DNA from: an uncultured Prevotellaceae bacterium
Lineage (GTDB): Bacteria; Bacteroidota; Bacteroidia; Bacteroidales; Bacteroidaceae
Assembly: GCA_900319225.1 (NCBI GenBank)
Contig: ONNV01000002.1
Location: 157,508 to 221,507, forward strand
Direction of reading: 5' to 3'
Length of the DNA: 64,000 nucleotides
Made by a program: the position numbers and the translations under genes. The notes beneath the pieces are model-generated. The model ran no database searches, was not told where the DNA came from, and saw only the letters and a list, made by a program, of their open reading frames with translations. This document shows, piece by piece, positions 1 to 8,599 of this stretch; within the stretch, counting starts at the first letter, position 1; every line of letters starts with the position of its first letter.

Positions 1-185
1 AGATAGGTTACTCAGGTATCTGGTATGACCACGTCGATACCGCCAAGAGCGGCTGGCGCGGCTATCTGCGCGGCTGTCTGAACTTTAAATGTGCCTTTAC
101 TGAACAATACGCAGTATCAGCTTCACTTCTTTATGACAAAACCGGTTTTGGTTTCCGTGCCGGTGTCCTGTTTTATGTCAACTGA
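1..185 (+). CDS. C-terminal end of an outer-membrane-type protein (partial)
   Basis: An open frame enters from the left edge and stops at TGA 183-185. It encodes about 60 residues rich in alternating aromatic and polar positions (YSGIWYDHV, FGFRAGVLFYVN), as expected for the last strands of an outer-membrane beta barrel. The start and most of the protein lie outside the window, so the family cannot be named. The next gene begins 40 bp downstream behind its own promoter box. Confidence 0.6.
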   Translation, partial: IGYSGIWYDHVDTAKSGWRGYLRGCLNFKCAFTEQYAVSASLLYDKTGFGFRAGVLFYVN

Positions 186-191
186 ATTTTG

Positions 192-199
192 TAACTTTG
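192..199 (+). promoter_or_regulatory. -7 box of the kdgK-eda promoter
   Basis: TAACTTTG matches the Bacteroidetes -7 consensus TAnnTTTG and lies 26 bp before the kdgK ATG. No clean TTTG is present at -33, so only half of the promoter is convincing. Confidence 0.6.
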
Positions 200-225
200 C
201 AGTCTGAAAACTTATAGTTTTTTAG

Positions 226-1257
226 ATGAATAAGACAGTTACTTTCGGCGAGGTTATGCTTCGTCTGGCCACCCCGGGCTATGAGCGCTTCGGGCAGGGC
301 AACATGCTTAGTGCAACTTACGGAGGTGGTGAGGCCAATGTGGCCGTATCACTTGCCAATTACGGATTACCCGTATCTTTTGTAACCAGAGTACCCGATA
401 ATGATATTGCTGCAGCCTGCCTCAGGGAACTGCGCGGATTCGGCGTCGATGTAAGCGACGTTGTTCTGGGCGGTGACCGCCTGGGAATCTATTTCCTTGA
501 GACCGGTGCGGTAAGCCGCGGCAGCAAGGTAATTTATGACCGTGCAGGTTCATCAATCGCAAAGATTGAGCCGGGTATGATTGACTGGGATAAGGTGCTT
601 GAGGGTGCAGGCTGGTTCCACTGGACCGGTATCACTCCTGCCATATCCGAGGGTGCAGCCAAGGTTTGCCTTGAGGCAGTGAAGAAGTGCAATGAGAAGG
701 GCATTACCGTATCATGTGACCTCAACTACCGCAAGAACCTGTGGAAATGGGGCAAGAAAGCCAGTGAGGTTATGCCTGACCTGGTTGCATGCACCGATAT
801 CGTACTTGGTAACGAGGAGGATGCACAGATGGCCCTGGGTATCAAGCCTGAGGGCGTAGACGTATCCAAGGGTGAGGTAAGTGCCGATGCCTACCTCTCT
901 GTTTCACAGCAGATCATGGCCAGGTTCCCCCGCTGCAAGAAGGTGATAACCACACTGCGTACATCAATCAACGCCAATCATAACAAGTGGGCCGGCGTAC
1001 TGTATGACGGCAAGACTCTGTTCAAGTCAAGACAGTATGACATTACTCATATCGTTGACCGCGTGGGTGGCGGTGACTCATTCATGGGTGGCCTTATTTT
1101 CGGCCTGCGTGTATATGAGGATGACCAGAAGGCACTTGATTTTGCAGTTGCTGCATCATGCCTCAAACACACCATATACGGTGATTACAACCGCGTGACT
1201 GTATCGGAAGTAGAGAAACTTATGGGTGGCGATGCCTCTGGCCGCGTGGCCCGCTAA
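226..1257 (+). CDS. kdgK: 2-keto-3-deoxygluconate kinase (PfkB family)
   Basis: Cytoplasmic sugar kinase of the ribokinase/PfkB fold, 343 aa. It should phosphorylate 2-keto-3-deoxygluconate to KDPG in hexuronate (pectin, alginate or glucuronate) catabolism. The substrate-lid glycines (YGGGEANVA, residues 32-40) and the PfkB signature GGGDSF, with catalytic Asp at about 284, are visible. The aldolase for its product starts 10 bp after the stop codon, so the two form an operon and support the substrate call. Other PfkB sugars are possible from the sequence alone, but the pairing with eda makes KDG by far the likeliest. Confidence 0.9.
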   Translation: MNKTVTFGEVMLRLATPGYERFGQGNMLSATYGGGEANVAVSLANYGLPVSFVTRVPDNDIAAACLRELRGFGVDVSDVVLGGDRLGIYFLETGAVSRGSKVIYDRAGSSIAKIEPGMIDWDKVLEGAGWFHWTGITPAISEGAAKVCLEAVKKCNEKGITVSCDLNYRKNLWKWGKKASEVMPDLVACTDIVLGNEEDAQMALGIKPEGVDVSKGEVSADAYLSVSQQIMARFPRCKKVITTLRTSINANHNKWAGVLYDGKTLFKSRQYDITHIVDRVGGGDSFMGGLIFGLRVYEDDQKALDFAVAASCLKHTIYGDYNRVTVSEVEKLMGGDASGRVAR

Positions 1258-1267
1258 ATATACCTAT

Positions 1268-1936
1268 ATGAGCAGATTCAAGAGATTACAGGTGCTGAAC
1301 ACATTTGTTGGCACCGGAATTGTTCCGCTGTTCTATAACAAGGACGCAGAGCTTGTAAAGAATGTGGTAAAGGCCTGCTATAACGGCGGTGCCCGCGTTT
1401 TTGAATTCACCAACCGCGGTGACTACGCTCATGAGGTGTTTGCCGAGGTCAACAAATGGTGTGCAAAAGAGTGCCCTGAGATGATCATGGGTGTGGGCTC
1501 AGTTTCTGATCCCGCTACCGCTGCACTCTACATTCAGCTTGGTGCAGGATTCATAGTATCACCCAGCCTTAACCCCGATATGGCTAAGATCTGCAACCGC
1601 CGCAAGATTGCATGGATTCCCGGTTGCGGTACCCTGACAGAGATCAATCTGGCCGAGGAGCTGGGATGTGAGATCGTTAAGATATTCCCGGGTACCGAGG
1701 TGGGTGGCCCGTCATTCGTCAAGGCTATCAAGGGACCTTGCCCCTGGACAGAGATCATGCCCTCAGGTGGCGTATCACCTGATCCCTCAAGCCTTGAGGC
1801 TTGGTTCAAAGCCGGCGTAGCATGCGTAGGTCTGGGCTCCCAGCTCACTCCCAAGGACGTTATCGCCAACGGAGACTTCAACTTCATCGAGACCAAGGTC
1901 AAGGAATGTATTAACTTTGTCAAGACTATCAGATAA
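1268..1936 (+). CDS. eda: KDPG / 4-hydroxy-2-oxoglutarate aldolase
   Basis: Class I aldolase of 222 aa that splits 2-keto-3-deoxy-6-phosphogluconate into pyruvate and glyceraldehyde-3-phosphate. Glu46 (FEFTNRG) and the Schiff-base Lys138 (EIVKIFPG) match the known active site, and the phosphate-binding GGV and GLGS segments follow. An open frame extends back to 1226 inside kdgK, but homologues begin at MSRFKRL, so the start is placed at 1268. The stop codon is followed with no gap by the GGTTTCCAG end of a repeat element. Confidence 0.92.
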   Translation: MSRFKRLQVLNTFVGTGIVPLFYNKDAELVKNVVKACYNGGARVFEFTNRGDYAHEVFAEVNKWCAKECPEMIMGVGSVSDPATAALYIQLGAGFIVSPSLNPDMAKICNRRKIAWIPGCGTLTEINLAEELGCEIVKIFPGTEVGGPSFVKAIKGPCPWTEIMPSGGVSPDPSSLEAWFKAGVACVGLGSQLTPKDVIANGDFNFIETKVKECINFVKTIR

Positions 1937-2269
1937 GGTTTCCAGTTGCAGTAAAGTAAAAATAAGCCTCGCGAGCATAGCTAGCGAGGCTTATTTTTAC
2001 CCGGCCTGGAAGGCCGGCAGAGTGGAGCGACATGGAATAAAATGGAATTTTTACGTAAGCCAAACGAATAAAGGGAACTTGTTCACTTTATCGTGGCGTG
2101 TAAAAATCGGGAAAGGCCAATGTCGCGGAACGGATTTGGGGCGTCGCCGCCCCAAATTAAAAAAAGGTTGTTTCTAATACGCAGATAGGTTTCCAGCTAG
2201 CGACTTTTTAGGCCCAAAGGGCCATAAAAGTCAAAAACCACCGAGCCGCAAAGCGGCGAGCAATCCGCC
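1937..2269 (-). repeat. Interspersed gene-end element, copy 1
   Basis: This gap between the convergent genes eda and dnaX holds no gene. Read on the minus strand it matches the copies at 45689-45963 and 47731-48040. The order is an end hairpin near 2238-2269, TTTTTGACTTTTATGGCCC with its GGCCC/GGGCC hairpin, GGAAACCTATCTGCGTATTA, a GGGGCG/CGCCCC hairpin, a GGCCGG/CCGGCC hairpin, a private long hairpin and CTGGAAACC. Copy 1 carries about 90 extra bases near 2050-2140 that themselves fold into a long imperfect hairpin. The CTGGAAACC end touches the eda stop codon. Confidence 0.8.
1958..1998 (+). terminator. Perfect 15-bp hairpin after eda
   Basis: Left arm 1958-1972 and right arm 1984-1998 pair perfectly over 15 bp (stem AAAAATAAGCCTCGC) around an 11-nt loop, with A and T runs at the base, so it can act as an intrinsic terminator in both directions. 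It is also the private hairpin of the interspersed element: its sequence differs from those of the other copies although the position is the same. Confidence 0.75.
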
Positions 2270-2278
2270 GCAAGGAAA

Positions 2279-2309
2279 TGTGGAAAAGGGGACTGTCCCC
2301 TTTTCCACA
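2279..2309 (-). terminator. Terminator palindrome after dnaX
   Basis: A 14-bp perfect stem (2279-2292 with 2296-2309) around a 3-nt loop, core AAAAGGGGACTGTCCCC, lies 3 bp beyond the dnaX stop. It belongs to the GGGAC-type palindromes scattered through this window. Confidence 0.7.
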
Positions 2310-2312
2310 TTT

Positions 2313-4061
2313 TTATCGGATCTCCAACCCAAACACCGCCTCCAGCTCCTTAAGAGCCGGATTCTCCTTCTTCATCTTCTCATACTGCTCCTCACGTGTA
2401 AGCAGATGCTCCACGTTGCGTGACTGATCCACCTTGATCTCCATGCTGATGGCGGGGTTGCTGAACCTGTCACGGATAAAGCGCAGGATGCGGTCCTCGG
2501 CACCGCGAATCTCATCGGCCATCATGGGGTTGCCGGCTTCCACACAGAATACGTTGTCGGATACGAGGGTGGGGCGGCAGTTTATCATGCGGTTCTTGAG
2601 CGGCGTGTCCTGACGGGGCAGCGTGGCCGCAAAATCATTCCAGCTGTTCTGCAAAGCATCCGGGGTGAGCGGTTTGGCCGGATGCTGCTCCTGGTTTATC
2701 ACCTGTACGGTCTGGCGGCCGTGGGGCTGATCAGGGCGGCCGGCAGTCTTGTTGCCGTGGATGGATGTGAAAATGCTTGCACCCTTGAATGTGGGTATGG
2801 CATTCTTGCGCACGGGCTGCGGAGCGGGTTGCTGTACGGTCTGTGCTGTGACCGGCCCTGCGGTGGCCTGAGGCGCTGCCGCTGCCGGAGCTGCCTTAGC
2901 TGTGGCAGCTATCTTTTTGAATATGGGGTGTAATCTCTTGGGCTTGCGCCCACTACTGTCATCGTCTTCATCGGCCTGGGCTGCCTGTATGAGCGTGAGC
3001 TCCACCAGCAGACGCTTGTTCTTGCTGATGCGGTAGTTCAGGTCACAGTCATTACATATCTTGAGGGCGCGGTACAGGAACTTGGGCGAGCATTTGGCTG
3101 CCTGGTTCTTGTAGCGCTCACGCATCTCGTCACTTACCTCCAGCAGGGGCAGTGTGCACGCGTCACGGCTTACAAGCAGGTTCCTCAAGTGGAGCATCAG
3201 ACCGCTTATAAGATGGCTGCCGTCAAATCCCTTGGCCAGGATATCGTTCAGGAGCACCATCGTATCGGGGATACGTTTCTCCAGGAACATGTCGGTGAGG
3301 CGGAAATAGTAGTCATAGTCAATCACGTTCAGGTTCTCAATGGTCTTCTGATACGTGACTTGACCGCCGGTAAAGCTAACCACCTGATCAAATATGGAGA
3401 GCGCGTCACGCATGCCGCCGTCGGATTTCTCAGCTATTATGGCCAGGGCCTCGGGCTCGGCGTTGACACCCTCCTTCTTGGCTACGCTCTGCAGGTGTTC
3501 TATGATGTCCTTGTTGCTGATGCGGCTGAAATCATAGATCTGACAACGTGACAGAATGGTGGGTATGATCTTATGTTTCTCTGTTGTGGCCAGGATGAAG
3601 ATTGCATACTTGGGCGGCTCCTCAAGGGTCTTGAGGAAGGCGTTGAAAGCGGCCTGTGACAGCATGTGTACCTCATCTATGATATAGACCTTGTACTTGC
3701 CGTTCATAGGCGGGATGCGTACCTGCTCGGTCAGGTTGCGGATATCGTCGACCGAGTTGTTGCTGGCGGCATCAAGCTCAAATACGTTGTATGAACGGAG
3801 TTCCTCATTGAAACTCTTGCATGACTCGCACTCTCCGCATGCCTCACCGTCGGCACCGCGGTTGGTGCAGTTTATGGTCTTGGCAAATATGCGGGCGCAT
3901 GTGGTCTTACCCACGCCACGCGGACCGCAGAACAGATAGGTGTTGGCCAGCTTGCCGCTGCTGATGGCATTCTTGAGCGTCGTGGTCAGTGCTTTCTGGC
4001 CAACCACGCTGTCAAACGTCACAGGACGGTACTTTCGGGCTGATACTATGTAATCTTCCAT
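2313..4061 (-). CDS. dnaX: DNA polymerase III subunit gamma/tau
   Basis: Clamp-loader ATPase of the replisome, 582 aa. Walker A GPRGVGKT lies near residues 46-53, four zinc-ligand cysteines (C-x9-C-x2-C-x2-C) near 65-81, then Walker B DEVHML and the SRC sensor. A Pro/Ala/Gln-rich linker (about 380-470) leads to a tau-type C-terminal domain. The frame also allows a Met at 4073, but the -7 box at 4081-4088 would put transcription start on it and homologues begin MEDYIVSARKYRP, so 4061 is chosen. I see no obvious slippery A-run programming a separate gamma product. Confidence 0.95.
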   Translation of the reverse strand: MEDYIVSARKYRPVTFDSVVGQKALTTTLKNAISSGKLANTYLFCGPRGVGKTTCARIFAKTINCTNRGADGEACGECESCKSFNEELRSYNVFELDAASNNSVDDIRNLTEQVRIPPMNGKYKVYIIDEVHMLSQAAFNAFLKTLEEPPKYAIFILATTEKHKIIPTILSRCQIYDFSRISNKDIIEHLQSVAKKEGVNAEPEALAIIAEKSDGGMRDALSIFDQVVSFTGGQVTYQKTIENLNVIDYDYYFRLTDMFLEKRIPDTMVLLNDILAKGFDGSHLISGLMLHLRNLLVSRDACTLPLLEVSDEMRERYKNQAAKCSPKFLYRALKICNDCDLNYRISKNKRLLVELTLIQAAQADEDDDSSGRKPKRLHPIFKKIAATAKAAPAAAAPQATAGPVTAQTVQQPAPQPVRKNAIPTFKGASIFTSIHGNKTAGRPDQPHGRQTVQVINQEQHPAKPLTPDALQNSWNDFAATLPRQDTPLKNRMINCRPTLVSDNVFCVEAGNPMMADEIRGAEDRILRFIRDRFSNPAISMEIKVDQSRNVEHLLTREEQYEKMKKENPALKELEAVFGLEIR

Positions 4062-4080
4062 AATCGTGTCCAATAGATTT

Positions 4081-4088
4081 CAAAGGTA
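4081..4088 (-). promoter_or_regulatory. -7 box of dnaX
   Basis: TACCTTTG on the minus strand matches TAnnTTTG and lies 20 bp before the chosen start. No good -33 element is visible. Confidence 0.55.
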
Positions 4089-4112
4089 CTCTTTTTTTCG
4101 GGCTTATACTAA

Positions 4113-4143
4113 TTAGAAAAGCCGAATTTTTGAACTACTTTTG
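4113..4143 (+). promoter_or_regulatory. Promoter of the divIC-type operon
   Basis: TTAG (4113-4116), a 19-bp spacer and TACTTTTG (4136-4143) give a near-consensus Bacteroidetes promoter 17 bp before the start codon. It is divergent from the dnaX promoter. Confidence 0.6.
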
Positions 4144-4159
4144 CAGTACGTAACAGGCA

Positions 4160-4468
4160 ATGATGGACAACGGATTCTTACCTCAGCTTAAGGGTTTTAT
4201 AGGCAGGTACAAGTATTGGATTGTACTTGTCCTGTTCCTGCTTATTGTGCTTGTGGCAAGTGAAAACAGCATGGTAAAGCGTGTGGTACAGAAACGTGAG
4301 ATCCATGAGCTGCAAGAGCAGCTGCGCAGGAGTTCAGAGCAGAAACAGCAGAATGAGATGATGCTGAATGAACTGAGTAATGACAGTCTTGTGATTGACC
4401 GTATTGCCCGTGAGAAATATAACATGCATCGTGAGGATGAGGACCTGTTCCTGGAGAATGTACGCTGA
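4160..4468 (+). CDS. FtsB/DivIC-family septum formation initiator
   Basis: Small bitopic division protein of 102 aa: a short cytoplasmic N-terminus, one membrane helix (about 18-36, WIVLVLFLLIVLVA), then a periplasmic coiled coil rich in Glu and Gln (about 45-80) and the conserved tail containing DRIAREKYNM. In other bacteria the family bridges FtsL and FtsQ at the divisome. It is followed 2 bp later by a small membrane protein, probably in one transcript. Two adjacent Met codons (4160, 4163) make the start uncertain by one residue. Confidence 0.85.
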   Translation: MMDNGFLPQLKGFIGRYKYWIVLVLFLLIVLVASENSMVKRVVQKREIHELQEQLRRSSEQKQQNEMMLNELSNDSLVIDRIAREKYNMHREDEDLFLENVR

Positions 4469-4470
4469 TT

Positions 4471-4893
4471 ATGAATAAAGAGAACCGTCTGATAGAGTCT
4501 TTCACCACCGTTGGGGGTATTATGCTGCTTTGCGGTGCCGCCGTATACATTACCGGATGGGAGTATGCTCCGTTTATGTATCTTGCAGGTTCCGTGCTGT
4601 TTGCATGCGGCCAGTTTGCGGACCGATACACAGGCAGTGACCGTATCATGAAACGCCTGCGCAGTCAGCAGGTGCTGGGTGCCTGTTTCCTGCTCCTGGC
4701 CGCGGCTCAGATGTTCTCTGCTCCATTGCATGAAAGGCTCCTTACCGATATGTCACTGAGTGATAACATCCGCTCAATCCTGCTTGCAGTGACACGTCGT
4801 AACAACTGGATCGTAACGCTTATGATAGGTGCCGTGTTTGAACTCTATTCATCATTCAGGATGGATAGGATATCCAAACAGTCAGACCGATAA
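4471..4893 (+). CDS. Small integral membrane protein of unknown function
   Basis: A 140-aa protein with about four hydrophobic segments (near 15-33, 36-52, 70-87 and 108-126) and no recognisable catalytic motif. It starts 2 bp after the DivIC-type gene, so it is probably co-transcribed and may have an envelope role. That role is inferred from position alone. Confidence 0.65.
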   Translation: MNKENRLIESFTTVGGIMLLCGAAVYITGWEYAPFMYLAGSVLFACGQFADRYTGSDRIMKRLRSQQVLGACFLLLAAAQMFSAPLHERLLTDMSLSDNIRSILLAVTRRNNWIVTLMIGAVFELYSSFRMDRISKQSDR

Positions 4894-4910
4894 GAACCTG
4901 CGTGTGGTAA

Positions 4911-4930
4911 TAGAATCTAAATAGATTCTA
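4911..4930. promoter_or_regulatory. 20-bp palindrome between transcripts
   Basis: TAGAATCTA and TAGATTCTA form a perfect 9-bp inverted repeat with a 2-bp spacer. The tight spacer suits a dimeric repressor site better than a terminator. It lies about 85 bp upstream of the next -7 box. No regulator can be named. Confidence 0.35.
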
Positions 4931-5012
4931 ATGGATTTAACAACTTTTAGCTGCATACGGGGGCTTTAGCATTAAAGAATAATAAATCGGGATTTCGTTT
5001 TGTCTTGTGTTG

Positions 5013-5020
5013 TAATTTTG
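5013..5020 (+). promoter_or_regulatory. -7 box of the DUF4369 lipoprotein gene
   Basis: TAATTTTG fits TAnnTTTG exactly and lies 26 bp before the chosen ATG. It falls inside the longer open frame that begins at 5005, which rules out that upstream start. Confidence 0.6.
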
Positions 5021-5046
5021 CATTCCGTAAAAAGGAACAAAAGGAC

Positions 5047-5742
5047 ATGCTGAAGCAATGCTTTAAATCAATGATAAGCTGTGTAAGCCTTATGCTTGCA
5101 TTGATGTCTTGTACTAATTGCTATAAGATGGACGGCGTTGTTGAGACCCTCGGATATGAGGGCCGAGAGCTCTCTTTGGTTGAATTCCTTCCGCAGCAAA
5201 TCACAAAATTTGATTCATGTAGGGTGGTTGAGGGCCATTTCAAGATGAAAGGTCATATTGACTCAACCAGACTTGTGTTCCTCTGCAAGGACGGTCGTCC
5301 CATCATTCCTCTTTACATGGAGAAAGGACATATCCGCATATCTCTCCAACCCACTGAGATGACTGCATCGGGTACCCGCCAGAATGACCTTTTCTACAGT
5401 TTCCTTAAAGAGAAGATTGCCATTGACAACCATTATGAGGATCTGTTCCAGCAGAGCATGAGGCTGTCACGCCGCAGGATTGACCCGCGCAAGACTGAAC
5501 TCCTGCAGGATTCACTCCGTATCATAGTTGACGAGTGTGAGAATATGATCTGCGCCTTCATGGCCCAGAACTACAGCGAGCCTGCAGCCGTGGGCGTATT
5601 CATGATGCTCAGCTCATCTCCCTCTACGTCCGATGACATATCACCGCTGCTGCGCAGGATTCTTGACGCCGCGCCCGATGATTTCCTGAGCCAGTCATAT
5701 GTGAAAGGCTTTGTCCGCCGTGTGGGTTACGAGCGTAACTGA
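5047..5742 (+). CDS. DUF4369 lipoprotein
   Basis: A 231-aa secreted protein. The N-terminus (MLKQCFKSMISCVSLMLAL) is followed by a lipobox ending MSC, so it should be lipid-anchored. The next hundred residues (VVETLGYEGRELSLVEF, VEGHFKMKGHIDS, IPLYMEKGHIRISL) fit DUF4369, a beta-rich domain often found N-terminal to thioredoxin-like folds. Here no CxxC thioredoxin domain follows; the C-terminal part is helical. Function is unknown. It converges on plsC with only 5 bp between stop codons and no obvious terminator. Confidence 0.7.
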   Translation: MLKQCFKSMISCVSLMLALMSCTNCYKMDGVVETLGYEGRELSLVEFLPQQITKFDSCRVVEGHFKMKGHIDSTRLVFLCKDGRPIIPLYMEKGHIRISLQPTEMTASGTRQNDLFYSFLKEKIAIDNHYEDLFQQSMRLSRRRIDPRKTELLQDSLRIIVDECENMICAFMAQNYSEPAAVGVFMMLSSSPSTSDDISPLLRRILDAAPDDFLSQSYVKGFVRRVGYERN

Positions 5743-5747
5743 TAGGC

Positions 5748-6488
5748 TTATTTTTCCAGTGATTTTCTGATTGTGTTGAACACCTCATCCGAGGTCTGGT
5801 TCATTATGGCCTTGAGTTCGGTCTCATCGGTCCCGCTGTTGCTGCGTGGCATTACGGGAGCGTGGATGGTCATATGAACCGGATGCCAGGTTACGTTCCA
5901 TGCGTGGCGTGACATCACGTCATAGTTGCCGTCAATGGTTACTGGCAGGATGGGGAGCTGGAGTTCCTCGGATATAAGGAATGCACCGCGTTTGAACTTA
6001 CCCATCTCTCCGTCATGGGAGCGTGTACCCTCGGGAAATATCACGACTGACATGCCGTTCTTGAGTTTGGATTCGGCCTTACGGATGCTCTCCTTGGCGC
6101 TTCCTCTTGAACTGCGGTCTATGAATATGCAGCCGGCGGCTTTGCATGCCCAGCCTACAAACGGGATTCGTCCAAGCTCCTTTTTCATCATCCATTTGAA
6201 CTTGATGCCTATGAATCCGTATACCAGGAACGCATCCCAGTAACTCTGGTGGTTGGGGGCAATCACATATGACTGGCCTTTCTTTATGTTCTCAAGTCCG
6301 TCAATCTTTACCGGAATAAGGAATACCAGGTAAAACAGACGGCCCCAGATCATTCCGGGCCAATAACCCCAGAAACGGTCATTGAATATGGAGCCGATCA
6401 TAGTGGCCAGTGAAACCAGTATGGTCATTACGATCATTATGGGGAGTGCTATGCAGATCTGGTATACCAGATAGAGTGCTCTGATCAT
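5748..6488 (-). CDS. plsC: 1-acyl-sn-glycerol-3-phosphate acyltransferase
   Basis: Membrane-associated acyltransferase of 246 aa making phosphatidic acid from lysophosphatidic acid. An N-terminal hydrophobic helix pair precedes the HX4D catalytic motif (His80 to Asp85 in NHQSYWD) and the FPEGTRS substrate-binding block near residue 150. It overlaps the end of pyrC by 4 bp (ATGA) and is the last gene of a GT2-pyrC-plsC operon. Confidence 0.88.
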   Translation of the reverse strand: MIRALYLVYQICIALPIMIVMTILVSLATMIGSIFNDRFWGYWPGMIWGRLFYLVFLIPVKIDGLENIKKGQSYVIAPNHQSYWDAFLVYGFIGIKFKWMMKKELGRIPFVGWACKAAGCIFIDRSSRGSAKESIRKAESKLKNGMSVVIFPEGTRSHDGEMGKFKRGAFLISEELQLPILPVTIDGNYDVMSRHAWNVTWHPVHMTIHAPVMPRSNSGTDETELKAIMNQTSDEVFNTIRKSLEK

Positions 6489-7822
6489 CTGTTGAATGTT
6501 ACTTGTTGTCCGTAAACTGTGTTGTCAATCTTTCCGTCATTATATACGGCATGTCCGTTTATCCATGTGGTATCTACGTGCCAATGGAACTGCTGGCCCT
6601 CGAACGGACTCCAGCGGCATTTGGTGGGGTTGTTGTCAGGGCCGGCTGTCCAGCCCTCATTGCTGTGTGACAGCAGCGTGAGGTCTGCCTTATAGCCCTT
6701 ACGGATGAATCCGCGCTCCTTTACCTTGAACAGCTGTGCCGGGTTGTGACACATCAGACGGGTTACATCGGTCAGGCCCAGGACACCCTGGTCGGTGAGT
6801 TCCAGCATTACCGGAAGCGAGTAGGGAAGTACCGGTATTCCTGATGCCGCAGTCTTGCAGCCTCCCTCTTTCTCCAGGAACAGGTGCGGGGCATGGTCAG
6901 TTCCTACTACGTCAATGACGCCGTTGGTAAGTGCCTTGCGCAGTGCATCGCGGTCTGCGGCGGTCTTGATGGCCGGGTTACACTTTATATATGTACCATG
7001 GGTTTTGTAGTCAGCGTCTGTAAACCACAGATGTGCGGGGCAGGCCTCGGCCGTGAACTGCTTGCTTTCAAGCGGTCCGTTACCAAACAGACCCAGTTCA
7101 CGGGCTGTGGTGATGTGCAGTATGTGCAGATGTACGTTTGTGCCTGCGGCCACCTCAAGTGCCTTGGCTGTGGATACGTAACATGCCTCCTCGCTGCGAA
7201 TGAGCGGGTGGTACTGGATGGGAGGCTCACCTCCGCACTCCTGCATGTAACGCTCCATGTTGGCGTTTATGATTGATGTCTCCTCACAGTGTACAGCTAC
7301 GGGGACGGTTGCGGCACGGAACAGGGACTTGAGTGATTCCTTGTCATCCAAGAGCATTCCTCCGGTGCTGGAACCCATAAAGAGCTTGATTCCGCAGATG
7401 CGGCTGGGGTCAATCCTCTCTATCTCCTGCAGGTTGTCATGTGTGGCACCCAGGTAGAATGAGTGGTTTACCAGACAGCAGTCCGATGCGCCCTTGAACT
7501 TGTCCTCAATTGCCTCCAGGGTAGTGGTCTGGGGTATACAGTTGGGCATGTCAAAGACTGTGGTCACACCTCCTGCTGCCGCAGCACGGCTCTCGGTTGT
7601 GAAATCGGCCTTGTGGGTGAGGCCCGGATCACGGAAATGCACATGGTCGTCTATCGCGCCGGGCATGAGCCATCGGCCCTGGGCATCGACCACGTTATCG
7701 GCCTCAGGGAGTGGGGCCGACGTGAATATGTCAGATATTATGTCACCGTCTATAAGGACCGATGCCTGCTGCATCCGGCCCTCATTGACAACTGTAGCGT
7801 TTTTTATGAGTGTGGTGCTCAT
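6485..7822 (-). CDS. pyrC: Dihydroorotase
   Basis: Cytoplasmic zinc amidohydrolase of pyrimidine synthesis, 445 aa, cyclising carbamoyl aspartate. The metal motif DHVHFRDPG begins at residue 59, with further histidines at VHCEE and LHILH and the catalytic Asp in GTDHAPH. The length and the HVHFR motif fit the class I, long dihydroorotases of Bacteroidetes. It overlaps both neighbours by 4 bp, so the three genes are translationally coupled. Confidence 0.92.
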   Translation of the reverse strand: MSTTLIKNATVVNEGRMQQASVLIDGDIISDIFTSAPLPEADNVVDAQGRWLMPGAIDDHVHFRDPGLTHKADFTTESRAAAAGGVTTVFDMPNCIPQTTTLEAIEDKFKGASDCCLVNHSFYLGATHDNLQEIERIDPSRICGIKLFMGSSTGGMLLDDKESLKSLFRAATVPVAVHCEETSIINANMERYMQECGGEPPIQYHPLIRSEEACYVSTAKALEVAAGTNVHLHILHITTARELGLFGNGPLESKQFTAEACPAHLWFTDADYKTHGTYIKCNPAIKTAADRDALRKALTNGVIDVVGTDHAPHLFLEKEGGCKTAASGIPVLPYSLPVMLELTDQGVLGLTDVTRLMCHNPAQLFKVKERGFIRKGYKADLTLLSHSNEGWTAGPDNNPTKCRWSPFEGQQFHWHVDTTWINGHAVYNDGKIDNTVYGQQVTFNR

Positions 7823-8568
7823 GACTTTTTCTGCGGGTATTTACGGAACCAGCTGGAGATCTTGAGTCGGATCACTCCGAAGAATGCCTCGCTGAATATG
7901 CCTCCGCTCATCTTGGATGTACCAAGCTCGCGGTTTACGAATATAACGGGAACCTCCTTGATCTTGAATCCGCACTTGTAGGCGGTAAACTTCATCTCAA
8001 TCTGGAAGGCGTAGCCCTTAAAATGTATCTTGTCCAGCTCAATTGTCTCCAGAACCTGGCGGCGGTAGCACTTGAATCCGGCGGTGGTGTCATGGATGGG
8101 CAGGCCGGTAACAATGTGAACGTACTTGGATGCAAAATATGACATCAGCACACGTCCCATAGGCCAATTGACCACATTCACACCGCTTACATATCGGGAG
8201 CCTATGGCTACGTCGTAACCCTCGTCGCGGCAGGCACTCAGCAGGCGGGGCAGATCGGAGGGGGCGTGTGAGAAATCGGCATCCATCTCAAAGATATAAT
8301 CGTATCCGCGCTCAATGCACCACTTGAATCCGGTAATGTATGCGGTACCCAGACCCAGTTTGCCGGAGCGCTCCACTATGAAGAGGCGGTCCTTGAAATC
8401 GGTCTCAATCAGTCCCTTTACAATATCTGCTGTGCCGTCGGGAGAACCGTCATCAATAATGAGGATGTTGAAATTGTCCTCAAGTGCCATGACGGCACGG
8501 ATGATGTTCTCTATGTTTTCCTTCTCGTTATAGGTGGGGATAATTACTATGCTCTGGTTAGTTTTCAT
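7819..8568 (-). CDS. Family 2 glycosyltransferase, polyprenol-phosphate mannose synthase-like
   Basis: A 249-aa GT-A glycosyltransferase opening with SIVIIPTYNEKENIENII, with DDGSPDGT near residues 39-46 and the metal-binding DAD motif (EMDADFSH) near 95. It has no C-terminal membrane helices, so it resembles soluble dolichol/polyprenol-phosphate mannose synthases. The open frame extends further upstream, but MKTNQS at 8568 is the natural start and a -7 box lies just before it. The sugar donor and acceptor are not determined by the sequence. Confidence 0.82.
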   Translation of the reverse strand: MKTNQSIVIIPTYNEKENIENIIRAVMALEDNFNILIIDDGSPDGTADIVKGLIETDFKDRLFIVERSGKLGLGTAYITGFKWCIERGYDYIFEMDADFSHAPSDLPRLLSACRDEGYDVAIGSRYVSGVNVVNWPMGRVLMSYFASKYVHIVTGLPIHDTTAGFKCYRRQVLETIELDKIHFKGYAFQIEMKFTAYKCGFKIKEVPVIFVNRELGTSKMSGGIFSEAFFGVIRLKISSWFRKYPQKKS

Positions 8569-8589
8569 AGTTTGTTCTGATATAACGCA

Positions 8590-8597
8590 CAAATATA
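8590..8597 (-). promoter_or_regulatory. -7 box of the GT2-pyrC-plsC operon
   Basis: TATATTTG on the minus strand lies 22 bp before the GT2 start. The expected -33 position falls inside the preceding terminator hairpin and does not match the consensus. Confidence 0.5.
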
Positions 8598-8599
8598 AT

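Noticed and set aside
1937-2269. Group II intron inserted after a terminator
   Set aside because: No domain V or domain VI motif or reverse transcriptase is visible and the element is too short.
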